A DNA stretch of 64,000 nt from positions 28,296,828 to 28,360,827 of the forward strand of contig NC_092019.1 of NCBI RefSeq assembly GCF_042242105.1. The letters run 5' to 3'. Of this stretch, positions 1 to 11,898 are shown piece by piece. The first letter of the stretch is position 1; each line of letters starts with the position of its first letter. This stretch comes from Pempheris klunzingeri. Lineage: Eukaryota > Chordata > Actinopteri > Acropomatiformes > Pempheridae. The notes under the pieces were generated by a model, which saw nothing but the letters and a program-made list of their open reading frames with translations, was not told the origin of the DNA and did no database searches. The position numbers and the translations under genes are program-made.

Positions 1-3000
1 TTTTGGTCTGATCCGCCTCCAAACCCGTTGGAAAACAGGTATTGATCACTTTTAATGTGGTAAATCGGCCAGAAAACAGCTGTCAGCCAAAACAGTGGAG
101 GAGGGGGGATTTGAAAAAAACCTTGACCGCGGGGTCAAGGAAATTTCCGTTTTTGGAGCCGACACCAAACTGCCTCTTTTTGGTCTGATCCGCCTCCAAA
201 CCCGTTGGAAAACAGGTATTGATCACTTTTAATGTGGTAAATCGGCCAGAAAACAGCTGTCAGCCAAAACAGCTGTCAGCCAAAACAGTGGAGGAGGGGG
301 GATTTGAAAAAAACCTTGACCGCGGGGTCAAGGAAATTTCCGTTTTTGGAGCCGACACCAAACTGCCTCTTTTTGGTCTGATCCGCCTCCAAACCCGTTG
401 GAAAACAGGTATTGATCACTTTTAATGTGGTAAATCGGCCAGCAAACAGCTGTCAGCCAAAACAGTGGAGGAGGGGGGATTTGAAAAAAACCTTGACCGC
501 GGGGTCAAGGAAATATCAGTTTTTGGAGCCGACACCAAACTGCCTCTTTTTGGTCTGATCCGCCTCCAAACCCGTTGGAAAACAGGTATTGATCACTTTT
601 AATGTGGTAAATCGGCCAGCAAACAGCTGTCAGCCAAAACAGTGGAGGAGGGGGGATTTGAAAAAAACCTTGACCGCGGGGTCAAGGAAATATCAGTTTT
701 TGGAGCCGACACCAAACTGCCTCTTTTTGGTCTGATCCGCCTCCAAACCCGTTGGAAAACAGGTATTGATCACTTTTAATGTGGTAAATCGGCCAGAAAA
801 CAGCTGTCAGCCAAAACAGTGGAGGAGGGGGGATTTGAAAAAAACCTTGACCGCGGGGTCAAGGAAATTTCCGTTTTTGGAGCCGACACCAAACTGCCTC
901 TTTTTGGTCTGATCCGCCTCCAAACCCGTTGGAAAACAGGTATTGATCACTTTTAATGTGGTAAATCGGCCAGAAAACAGCTGTCAGCCAAAACAGCTGT
1001 CAGCCAAAACAGTGGAGGAGGGGGGATTTGAAAAAAACCTTGACCGCGGGGTCAAGGAAATTTCCGTTTTTGGAGCCGACACCAAACTGCCTCTTTTTGG
1101 TCTGATCCGCCTCCAAACCCGTTGGAAAACAGGTATTGATCACTTTTAATGTGGTAAATCGGCCAGCAAACAGCTGTCAGCCAAAACAGTGGAGGAGGGG
1201 GGATTTGAAAAAAACCTTGACCGCGGGGTCAAGGAAATATCAGTTTTTGGAGCCGACACCAAACTGCCTCTTTTTGGTCTGATCCGCCTCCAAACCCGTT
1301 GGAAAACAGGTATTGATCACTTTTAATGTGGTAAATCGGCCAGCAAACAGCTGTCAGCCAAAACAGTGGAGGAGGGGGGATTTGAAAAAAACCTTGACCG
1401 CGGGGTCAAGGAAATATCAGTTTTTGGAGCCGACACCAAACTGCCTCTTTTTGGTCTGATCCGCCTCCAAACCCGTTGGAAAACAGGTATTGATCACTTT
1501 TAATGTGGTAAATCGGCCAGCAAACAGCTGTCAGCCAAAACAGTGGAGGAGGGGGGATTTGAAAAAAACCTTGACCGCGGGGTCAAGGAAATATCAGTTT
1601 TTGGAGCCGACACCAAACTGCCTCTTTTTGGTCTGATCCGCCTCCAAACCCGTTGGAAAACAGGTATTGATCACTTTTAATGTGGTAAATCGGCCAGCAA
1701 ACAGCTGTCAGCCAAAACAGTGGAGGAGGGGGGATTTGAAAAAAACCTTGACCGCGGGGTCAAGGAAATATCAGTTTTTGGAGCCGACACCAAACTGTCT
1801 CTTTTTGGTCTGATCCGCCTCCAAACCCGTTGGAAAACAGGTATTGATCACTTTTAATGTGGTAAATCGGCCAGAAAACAGCTGTCAGCCAAAACAGCTG
1901 TCAGCCAAAACAGTGGAGGAGGGGGGATTTGAAAAAAACCTTGACCGCGGGGTCAAGGAAATATCAGTTTTTGGAGCCGACACCAAACTGCCTCTTTTTG
2001 GTCTGATCCGCCTCCAAACCCGTTGGAAAACAGGTATTGATCACTTTTAATGTGGTAAATCGGCCAGCAAACAGCTGTCAGCCAAAACAGTGGAGGAGGG
2101 GGGATTTGAAAAAAACCTTGACCGCGGGGTCAAGGAAATTTCCGTTTTTGGAGCCGACACCAAACTGCCTCTTTTTGGTCTGATCCGCCTCCAAACCCGT
2201 TGGAAAACAGGTATTGATCACTTTTAATGTGGTAAATCGGCCAGAAAACAGCTGTCAGCCAAAACAGTGGAGGAGGGGGGATTTGAAAAAAACCTTGACC
2301 GCGGGGTCAAGGAAATTTCCGTTTTTGGAGCCGACACCAAACTGCCTCTTTTTGGTCTGATCCGCCTCCAAACCCGTTGGAAAACAGGTATTGATCACTT
2401 TTAATGTGGTAAATCTGCCAGAAAACAGCTGTCAGCCAAAACAGCTGTCAGCCAAAACAGTGGAGGAGGGGGGATTTGAAAAAAACCTTGACCGCGGGGT
2501 CAAGGAAATTTCCGTTTTTGGAGCCGACACCAAACTGCCTCTTTTTGGTCTGATCCGCCTCCAAACCCGTTGGAAAACAGGTATTGATCACTTTTAATGT
2601 GGTAAATCGGCCAGCAAACAGCTGTCAGCCAAAACAGTGGAGGAGGGGGGATTTGAAAAAAACCTTGACCGCGGGGTCAAGGAAATTTCCGTTTTTGGAG
2701 CCGACACCAAACTGCCTCTTTTTGGTCTGATCCGCCTCCAAACCCGTTGGAAAACAGGTATTGATCACTTTTAATGTGGTAAATCGGCCAGCAAACAGCT
2801 GTCAGCCAAAACAGTGGAGGAGGGGGGATTTGAAAAAAACCTTGACCGCGGGGTCAAGGAAATTTCCGTTTTTGGAGCCGACACCAAACTGCCTCTTTTT
2901 GGTCTGATCCGCCTCCAAACCCGTTGGAAAACAGGTATTGATCACTTTTAATGTGGTAAATCGGCCAGAAAACAGCTGTCAGCCAAAACAGTGGAGGAGG

Positions 3001-6000
3001 GGGGATTTGAAAAAAACCTTGACCGCGGGGTCAAGGAAATTTCCGTTTTTGGAGCCGACACCAAACTGCCTCTTTTTGGTCTGATCCGCCTCCAAACCCG
3101 TTGGAAAACAGGTATTGATCACTTTTAATGTGGTAAATCGGCCAGAAAACAGCTGTCAGCCAAAACAGCTGTCAGCCAAAACAGTGGAGGAGGGGGGATT
3201 TGAAAAAAACCTTGACCGCGGGGTCAAGGAAATTTCAGTTTTTGGAGCCGACACCAAACTGCCTCTTTTTGGTCTGATCCGCCTCCAAACCCGTTGGAAA
3301 ACAGGTATTGATCACTTTTAATGTGGTAAATCGGCCAGAAAACAGCTGTCAGCCAAAACAGCTGTCAGCCAAAACAGTGGAGGAGGGGGGATTTGAAAAA
3401 AACCTTGACCGCGGGGTCAAGGAAATATCAGTTTTTGGAGCCGACACCAAACTGCCTCTTTTTGGTCTGATCCGCCTCCAAACCCGTTGGAAAACAGGTA
3501 TTGATCACTTTTAATGTGGTAAATCGGCCAGAAAACAGCTGTCAGCCAAAACAGTGGAGGAGGGGGGATTTGAAAAAAACCTTGACCGCGGGGTCAAGGA
3601 AATTTCCGTTTGTGGAGCCGACACCAAACTGCCTCTTTTTGGTCTGATCCGCCTCCAAACCCGTTGGAAAACAGGTATTGATCACTTTTAATGTGGTAAA
3701 TCGGCCAGCAAACAGCTGTCAGCCAAAACAGCTGTCAGCCAAAACAGTGGAGGAGGGGGGATTTGAAAAAAACCTTGACCGCGGGGTCAAGGAAATTTCC
3801 GTTTTTGGAGCCGACACCAAACTGCCTCTTTTTGGTCTGATCCGCCTCCAAACCCGTTGGAAAACAGGTATTGATCACTTTTAATGTGGTAAATCGGCCA
3901 GAAAACAGCTGTCAGCCAAAACAGTGGAGGAGGGGGGATTTGAAAAAAACCTTGACCGCGGGGTCAAGGAAATTTCCGTTTTTGGAGCCGACACCAAACT
4001 GCCTCTTTTTGGTCTGATCCGCCTCCAAACCCGTTGGAAAACAGGTATTGATCACTTTTAATGTGGTAAATCTGCCAGAAAACAGCTGTCAGCCAAAACA
4101 GCTGTCAGCCAAAACAGTGGAGGAGGGGGGATTTGAAAAAAACCTTGACCGCGGGGTCAAGGAAATTTCCGTTTTTGGAGCCGACACCAAACTGCCTCTT
4201 TTTGGTCTGATCCGCCTCCAAACCCGTTGGAAAACAGGTATTGATCACTTTTAATGTGGTAAATCGGCCAGCAAACAGCTGTCAGCCAAAACAGTGGAGG
4301 AGGGGGGATTTGAAAAAAACCTTGACCGCGTGGTCAAGGAAATTTCCGTTTGTGGAGCCGACACCAAACTGCCTCTTTTTGGTCTGATCCGCCTCCAAAC
4401 CCGTTGGAAAACAGGTATTGATCACTTTTAATGTGGTAAATCGGCCAGAAAACAGCTGTCAGCCAAAACAGTGGAGGAGGGGGGATTTGAAAAAAACCTT
4501 GACCGCGGGGTCAAGGAAATATCAGTTTTTGGAGCCGACACCAAACTGCCTCTTTTTGGTCTGATCCGCCTCCAAACCCGTTGGAAAACAGGTATTGATC
4601 ACTTTTAATGTGGTAAATCGGCCAGCAAACAGCTGTCAGCCAAAACAGTGGAGGAGGGGGGATTTGAAAAAAACCTTGACCGCGGGGTCAAGGAAATATC
4701 AGTTTTTGGAGCCGACACCAAACTGCCTCTTTTTGGTCTGATCCGCCTCCAAACCCGTTGGAAAACAGGTATTGATCACTTTTAATGTGGTAAATCGGCC
4801 AGCAAACAGCTGTCAGCCAAAACAGTGGAGGAGGGGGGATTTGAAAAAAACCTTGACCGCGGGGTCAAGGAAATTTCCGTTTTTGGAGCCGACACCAAAC
4901 TGCCTCTTTTTGGTCTGATCCGCCTCCAAACCCGTTGGAAAACAGGTATTGATCACTTTTAATGTGGTAAATCGGCCAGAAAACAGCTGTCAGCCAAAAC
5001 AGCTGTCAGCCAAAACAGTGGAGGAGGGGGGATTTGAAAAAAACCTTGACCGCGGGGTCAAGGAAATATCAGTTTTTGGAGCCGACACCAAACTGCCTCT
5101 TTTTGGTCTGATCCGCCTCCAAACCCGTTGGAAAACAGGTATTGATCACTTTTAATGTGGTAAATCGGCCAGAAAACAGCTGTCAGCCAAAACAGTGGAG
5201 GAGGGGGGATTTGAAAAAAACCTTGACCGCGGGGGCAAGGAAATTTCCGTTTGTGGAGCCGACACCAAACTGCCTCTTTTTGGTCTGATCCGCCTCCAAA
5301 CCCGTTGGAAAACAGGTATTGATCACTTTTAATGTGGTAAATCGGCCAGAAAACAGCTGTCAGCCAAAACAGTGGAGGAGGGGGGATTTGAAAAAAACCT
5401 TGACCGCGGGGTCAAGGAAATATCAGTTTTTGGAGCCGACACCAAACTGCCTCTTTTTGGTCTGATCCGCCTCCAAACCCGTTGGAAAACAGGTATTGAT
5501 CACTTTTAATGTGGTAAATCGGCCAGCAAACAGCTGTCAGCCAAAACAGTGGAGGAGGGGGGATTTGAAAAAAACCTTGACCGCGGGGTCAAGGAAATTT
5601 CCGTTTTTGGAGCCGACACCAAACTGTCTCTTTTTGGTCTGATCCGCCTCCAAACCCGTTGGAAAACAGGTATTGATCACTTTTAATGTGGTAAATCGGC
5701 CAGCAAACAGCTGTCAGCCAAAACAGTGGAGGAGGGGGGATTTGAAAAAAACCTTGACCGCGGGGTCAAGGAAATATCAGTTTTTGGAGCCGACACCAAA
5801 CTGTCTCTTTTTGGTCTGATCCGCCTCCAAACCCGTTGGAAAACAGGTATTGATCACTTTTAATGTGGTAAATCGGCCAGAAAACAGCTGTCAGCCAAAA
5901 CAGCTGTCAGCCAAAACAGTGGAGGAGGGGGGATTTGAACAAAACCTTGACCGCGGGGTCAAGGAAATATCAGTTTTTGGAGCCGACACCAAACTGCCTC

Positions 6001-6231
6001 TTTTTGGTCTGATCCGCCTCCAAACCCGTTGGAAAACAGGTATTGATCACTTTTAATGTGGTAAATCGGCCAGCAAACAGCTGTCAGCCAAAACAGTGGA
6101 GGAGGGGGGATTTGAAAAAAACCTTGACCGCGGGGTCAAGGAAATTTCCGTTTTTGGAGCCGACACCAAACTGTCTCTTTTTGGTCTGATCCGCCTCCAA
6201 ACCCGTTGGAAAACAGGTATTGATCACTTTT
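1..6231. repeat. Satellite array, 177/193-bp monomers
   Basis: Head-to-tail array of 34 complete monomers plus a truncated first one; it continues past the left edge. Twenty-four monomers are 177 bp. Ten are 193 bp, because a 16-bp stretch (cagctgtcagccaaaa) is doubled. Long monomers start near 231, 955, 1856, 2403, 3127, 3320, 3690, 4060, 4961 and 5862. Diagnostic variants (ccagaaaac/ccagcaaac, aatttccg/aatatcag, ctgcctc/ctgtctc) are shared between non-adjacent monomers, so the array has higher-order structure. Each monomer carries an 8-bp inverted repeat (ccttgacc, gcgg, ggtcaagg). Open frames of 68 codons appear only in long monomers, begin with TTG and end at a fixed TAA; they look incidental. 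The right edge joins repeat R through a shared tttaa. Confidence 0.97.
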
Positions 6232-6558
6232 AACATTATGAAGCTGGCCAACTCTATAGCAATACATTTAAGCAATATGTGTCTGTCCCTGTAAATACAA
6301 AGCCGTGAATACGGTCATAGGCACTATGAATAATAACAACATGATCTTCACACATCATAAGGCACTTGGAAATAGTAACTCTATATTATACTATACTACT
6401 ATATTCTTCACTGTTGGAATAGTTACACTACATTTTCACAAATATATTCCCCACACAGACCTGATTGTCCTCTGCAGTCTGTGCCTGTCCTGTTTGGTGG
6501 CCGATCCAAACCAGACTGTAATGAGGACTGGATAGGTGGATGTATGGATGTATGGCTG
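6232..6558. repeat. Dispersed repeat R, segment A (copy 1)
   Basis: Starts at aacattatgaagctggcc directly after the satellite and runs into the solo LTR at 6559. Near-identical sequence recurs at 16480-16735 and 62590-62781 (same orientation) and at 52430-52740 (reversed). The part near 6440-6530, read on the minus strand, encodes the TVWFGSATKQDR kind of motif found near the C-terminus of fish LINE ORF2 proteins, so segment A is probably derived from a LINE 3' region. No intact frame. Confidence 0.8.
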
Positions 6559-7928
6559 TGTGGCGAGCGGAGAGTCAGGAAAATAAATAAATAGTCGTTC
6601 TTACTCTACTTTTAACAAATCAAGTTGCCAGACAACGCCACTTTGGGATCTCAGCCCAAAGAACTGAATGACACACCTTTAAAGGCGCACAGGTCCGTTC
6701 ACTCAAGCGGCAAGAGACAGTGTTCCAATCTTCAAAATAAGTTTTATTGACCGAATTTGATTAAAATAATATAAAAACACACCATTCACACAGGGATTAA
6801 ACTAGGGGACTAAATTAAAGCTGAGGATACCAGTGCACGAGCTGATGGGGCGGTGAATCCCAACAAAAACAGCAAAAGAGAAGACACCCAGCCGTGACAG
6901 TCACACACACACACACACACACACGAAGGATACCCGAATCCCAGGGAGCACAGCACACAAAAGGGGATCCCACCACCAGACCACCGTACCTCAGCAACTA
7001 AAACAAAAGGAACACACACACATGTTAGTGGGGTTACAATAATCCAACAGAACAATATACAAAAACTTGTAAACAAATAAATGGCAGCAGAAATCAATTA
7101 AATTAAACTAAACTACCGGCTGCCAAATACAAATTACTCAAAATACAAAGCAAAATAAACAATGTAAGAAACAAGAAAAACCCTCTGCCCAAATGAAATA
7201 TCTAAACAAATAAATCTAAATACAAAAATAATCAATACAACAAATCAAGACAATGGGGCAGGGCAACTAAATGAAAACAAAAATGCAACCCACACCCCCA
7301 GCAAACAGACTTTAAAAGGGCTCCAATCAAGCCAGTCAATTAACTCCCGGACGTCGGCACTACAGAGTACCACGCAATACTTGTGAGTGATGTAAGCCAG
7401 GGAAAAGCAAATGTCCTAAGAAGGCAGGTCCACAGCTGGTGAAGTAGAGCCTCTCCACCAGACGGATGCTGGAAATCAGCGCGTTGTAGCAGACATGCCG
7501 AGGAAACTCACTGACGCCGATCTCCACAAAGCAGCAGCGATCCACACAAAGCTGCAGCGATCCACACAACGCAGCAGTGATCCAGACAAAGCAGGTCCCC
7601 ACAAAGCAGCAGCAGTCCCCAGCTACGAGCAGCGCCAACTGTGTGGTGAGTTGCCGATGCCACACACCTGACCGCAAAAATCACCGTGCCAACAGTGAGC
7701 AGGGTACACGATCAATAAAAACTCCGGGGCACTCGAACCAAGGGCCCTGCCCGATGCGAGCGTGGTTGAGCCGGCAATGACGCAACCAACCAGGAAGCAG
7801 AGAGGGAGAGCCAGCAGGAAGGAAATTCACCCCTGAAATAGCCATGGTGCCCTCAGTGGTTGGCTATGGTGCTGCCAATCGGCACCGTCAGAGCATAATA
7901 ATGGCAACACAATTTCTATGCTGCTACA
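6559..7928 (-). mobile_element. Solo LTR, family 1, copy 1 (1370 bp)
   Basis: Begins TGTGGCGAGC and ends TGCTACA, with a 4-bp target duplication GCTG (6555-6558 and 7929-7932). The unoccupied site is present at 59332-59335 in another R copy, where the flanks are continuous around a single GCTG. A second copy lies at 23455-24884. A minus-strand AATAAA (about 6745) suggests minus orientation. No primer site or pol sequence adjoins either end, so this is a solo LTR left by LTR-LTR recombination. Contains a short CA microsatellite near 6901-6924. Confidence 0.88.
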
Positions 7929-8226
7929 GCTGGATGGAGGGACGGACATGCGGATTGGCAGACAACCCAAAGACATAATGACTCTCACAACGGCTGCCAT
8001 TGTTCAGTCCAAATGGAAAGGTTTGTGCAGAATATGAAGCATGAAAATAAATGCGTTCCTGAGATACCTCATTCAGTACAATTGGACACACGGGTGGACA
8101 GACCAATAGATGAACAGATAAACAAAAGGATCGATTGAAATTATCAGCTTACAGTTTGAAACGTAGAAAGTATTTGGGAATCAGTGACTTTCATCAAAAC
8201 CTGTTTGCTTCATGTTTGCTCCTTTC
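7929..8226. repeat. Dispersed repeat R, segment B (copy 1)
   Basis: Continuation of R after the LTR. Matches 59332-59629 in the same orientation and about 52160-52430 and 54310-54590 in reverse. It ends at the hAT target duplication ctcctttc (8219-8226). No coding capacity seen. Confidence 0.8.
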
Positions 8227-8627
8227 CGGGGCCGGCTCTTCCAATAGGCAATATAGGCAAATGCTAAGGGCGCCGTGGCCTCCAGGGGGCGCCACAAAAG
8301 GGGGAAAAAATACCTTAAATATAATTATATTAAAACTAGTTATTACTATTAACTTTTAAGATGGAAAAGCTCACATTGATTCAAATGTAAAGCAATTCGG
8401 CGGCGGCCGTGACCCCCCCTCCCCCCCTCCTCCTCTGGCTGATCGTTAATTGCTTGCTCTCTGTGGGGGGAGGGGCGAATTTATTGATGTGACCCCAGAG
8501 AACCTTGTAAACATGTCAAAACAACCGAAAGTGTCCGGAGCACAGGGAAGAAAAAAAAGAAAAGAAGAAGAGGAAAAACGGGAGAAAGAAAGAGGTAAAG
8601 TAAAGATCCAGTCATGACATGAAGCAG

Positions 8628-9003
8628 CATCAGGTGTAGCAGTTATCACAGTGGAACATCAGGTGTAACAGTCATCACAGCGAGCATCAGGTGTAGCAGT
8701 TATCACAGTGAGCATCAGGTGTAGCAGTTATCACAGTGGAACATCAGGTGTAGCAGTTATCACAGCGAGCATCAGGTGTAGCAGTTATCACAGTGAGCAT
8801 CAGGTGTAGCAGTTATCATAGTGTAACATCAGGTGTAGCAGTTATCACAGTGTAGCATCAGGTGTAGCAGTCATCACAGTGTAACATCAGGTGTAGCAGT
8901 TATCACAGTGAGCATCAGGTGTAGCAGTTATCACAGTGTAACATCAGGTGTAGCAGTTATCACAGTGAGCAGCAGGTGTAGCAGTTATCACAGTGTAACA
9001 GCA
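8628..9003. repeat. Minisatellite inside hAT copy 1
   Basis: About a dozen units of catcaggtgtagcagttatc followed by acagtg plus a variable ag, gaa or taa, giving 26-29 bp periods. The same repeat occupies 43660-45505 in the second hAT copy with many more units, so unit number changed after the copies separated. Confidence 0.93.
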
Positions 9004-9313
9004 AGTTGTTCACTTGCTTCTGAGCGATCAGCCTCAACATCGTATGCTAATCAGTAAATAAGCAGTTTGATATTTCTGTAGCTGAGCGGCATGGAGAGGT
9101 CTTCACTGTTATGGATCATCTGTATAGATTAAACCTACTCAGTAGGTGTCTACATTGGCCTAATCTATGCTTGTTTTATTTCCATCTGGCATTCTGGCTA
9201 GCTAACGGTTTTCCTGCTTTTAATAGTCAGTCAAAATGCTGTTCCATTTTCAACCCTTCATGGATCTGATTTTTAACTTGTGTTACAGTTCATATTATCT
9301 AAAGCATGTTAAT

Positions 9314-11630
9314 CATAGTTAACCATAGACCTGATGTGTACTTGGACTGTTTTTCTCCAATTGATCTTGCTGAATTGACCTCAATAATCTCCTCATCTAG
9401 ATCGTCAACATGTCTCCTAGACCCCATTCCTACTGGACTACTTAAAGAGGTCCTGCCCCTAATTAACACGTCCTTACTGGATATGACAAATCAGTCTTTA
9501 CTAACAGGCTACGTACCACAGTCCTATAAAGTAGCAGTAATTAAACCTCTCCTGAAAAAGCCTACTCTTGATTCAGGTGTGTTAGCTAACTATAGACCTA
9601 TATCCAACCTTCCCTTTCTCTCCAAGATCCTGGAGAAAGTTGTACCTAATCAGCTGTGTAATTTTCTAAACTCTAATAGTCTATTTGAGGATTTTCAGTC
9701 AGGTTTTAGAGCGAACCACAGCACAGAGACAGCACTGGTGAAGGTTACAAACGACCTCCTTATGGCATCAGACAGAGGACTTCTCTCTGTCCTGGTCTTG
9801 TTAGACCTGAGTGCCGCTTTCGACACCATCGACCATCACATCCTGTTACAGAGACTGGAACAGTTCATTGGTATAAAAGGAACTGCATTAAGCTGGTTTA
9901 AGTCCTATTTATTAGATCGATTTCAGTTTGTACATATTAATAACGAATCCTCTGTCCACACTAAGGTTAGACATGGAGTTCCACAAGGCTCAGTGCTTGG
10001 ACCAATACTCTTTATCTTATATATGCTTCCTCTTGGTAATATTATCAGGAAGCACTCCATTCATTTCCACTGTTAGGTAGATGATACACAATTATATTTA
10101 TCAATAAAGCCAGATGAACACAATCAGTTGGTTAAACTTCAAATCTGCCTTAAGGACATAAAGTCCTGGATGAGCAGCAACTTTCTGCTGCTAAATTCAG
10201 ATAAAACTGAAGTTATTTTGCTCGGCCCCAGACACCTCAGAGACAGCTTTTCCACTACCTTAACTGCTCTGGAAGGCATTAATCTGGCCTCCAGCTCCAC
10301 TGTGAGGAATCTGGGAGTCTTATTTGATCAAGATTTGTCCTTTAACTCCCACATTAAACAGATTTCTAGAACTGCCTTTTTCCATCTACGTAATATTGCC
10401 AAAATCAGGCCCATCATATCCACTGATGATGCAGAAAAATTAGTCCATGCATTTGTCACTTCTAGGTTGGACTATTGTAACTCTTTATTATCAGGCTGCC
10501 CCAATAAGTCGTTAAAGACTCTCCAGTTGGTCCAGAACGCTGCTGCTCGTGTTCTGACGAGAACTAAAAGAAGAGACCACATTTCTCCTGTACTGGCTTC
10601 TCTTCATTGGCTTCCAGTAAAATCTAGAATAGAGTTTAAAATCCTTCTCCTCACCTACAAGGCTCTTAAGGGTCAGGCCCCATCATATCTTAAAGATCTT
10701 ATAGTACCGTACTACCCCACTAGAGCACTGCGCTCCCAGAATGCAGGTCTACTGGTGGTTCCTAAAGTCTCCAAAAGTAGTTCAGGAGGCAGAGCTTTCA
10801 GCTATCAGGCTCCTCTCCTGTGGAATCTCCTTCCAGTTTGGGTTCGGGGCACAGACACCCTCTCTACATTTAAGAGTAGACTAAAAACCTTCCTTTTTGA
10901 CAAAGCATATATTTAAGGGCTGGATCAGGCCTTAGACCAGCCCCTAGTTATGCTACTATAGGCTCAGACTGCCGGGGGACTCCTATGGTGCACTGAGCTC
11001 CTCTATTCTCTCTCCTCCTCTTCCTCTCCATCGTTATGTCTCATGTCAGTCAAATGTCTGCCTCTAACTTGCTACCTTCCCCGGAGCGTTTCTGTGCTTT
11101 CTCATCTCCCAGGTTCCTGTGGATCCTGTGGATCCTGGTCCTGGCCCTGCTGATGTGGTTCTCTGGTTCCTGTGGGTCCTGGTCCCGGTCCCGCTGATGT
11201 GGTTCTCTGGTTCCTGTGGATCCTGGTCCTGGTTCTGCTGATGTGGTTCCCTGGTTCCTATGGATCCTGGTCCTGGCCCCGCTGATGTGGTTCTCCACCA
11301 GCCAATGGATGTGCGTCTGTCCAAGGCTACAGCCTGTCCGTCCTTGGGAGCTGGATCTCTCCTTCACTGTGGTGCTCCCGGAGGTTTCTCTTTTCCCACT
11401 GGGTTTTTTGAGTTTTTCCTTCCCGAAGAAGGAGGGTCATAAAGGGCAGGTGATGCCTCGGACTGATCCATCGGACTGATCCATTGGCCTCATCGACTGC
11501 TGGACTCTTTATTAGATTGTTTGTTCGCTTACACTTGTTTATTTCAGTGAACTTTGTAAAGCACTATGAGACACTCTGTTGTGATATTGGGCTATACAAA
11601 TAAAATTGAATTGAATTGAATTGAATTGAA
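9314..11630 (+). mobile_element. L2-type LINE, 5'-truncated
   Basis: Inserted in hAT copy 1 with target duplication ttaat (9309-9313 and 11631-11635). The uninterrupted site is in the second hAT copy near 45805. The 3' end has a gctatacaaataaaa segment followed by a TTGAA-type tandem tail. Other copies are at 31156-32427, 44050-44908 (internal piece) and 60328-61733. Assignment to the L2/CR1 group rests on RT style and tail type. Confidence 0.88.
9330..10916 (+). pseudogene. LINE ORF2 reverse transcriptase remnant
   Basis: Encodes fingers/palm of a non-LTR reverse transcriptase: [38 protein letters not shown] and [11 protein letters not shown] in order, then thumb and C-terminal sequence to KTFLFDKAYI and TAA at 10914-10916. 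The catalytic YADD box is destroyed: a TAG at 10074-10076 takes the place of Y and the next codon is V, leaving VDD. No endonuclease domain remains, because of 5' truncation. The first ATG (9306) is in flanking hAT sequence and is not meaningful. Cannot be active. Confidence 0.9.
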
Positions 11631-11898
11631 TTAATTGTTTTAAACTTTACGTCAGTCTTAAAGTACACATTATTATTATTCACTTATTTACAGGTTTTTA
11701 TTTTGTGGTAAGGGTATTTATATTGTATTTCAGATTTTTTTGTATTAATTTGTGATTTGTTAAGTATGTAAATTTGGTGACATGTTACCTTACAAATTAA
11801 AGACAATGATAAAAGCAATGCTATTCGATTTCTTTTGTAAGTGCATGTAAATCGCCAATGGAGGGGGGCGCCATCTAAAATCTCGCCTAGGGCGCCAC

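Noticed and set aside
26..34. A functional CENP-B box in the satellite
   Set aside because: Only the central nine bases match; the required TTCG and CGGG parts are absent, so it is kept only as a weak finding.
219..6056. Ten 68-codon frames repeated through the satellite
   Set aside because: They begin with TTG, exist only in 193-bp monomers because of the 16-bp shift, stop at the same TAA, and do not continue through 177-bp monomers. No sign of selection on codons.
8628..9003. CRISPR-like array (regular short repeats)
   Set aside because: Units abut with no unique spacers, only 2-3 base suffix variation; the host is a vertebrate. It is a minisatellite.
9306..10076. A 256-residue reverse transcriptase gene starting at 9306
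   Set aside because: The start codon belongs to flanking hAT sequence, and the frame stops exactly at the catalytic box; it is a truncated LINE remnant.
11050..11367. Repetitive frames with DPGPG or EPHQ motifs (also 31409-31732, 61244-61577)
   Set aside because: They lie in the tandem ctgtggatcctggtcctgg part of the L2 3' UTR and recur with every L2 copy on either strand.
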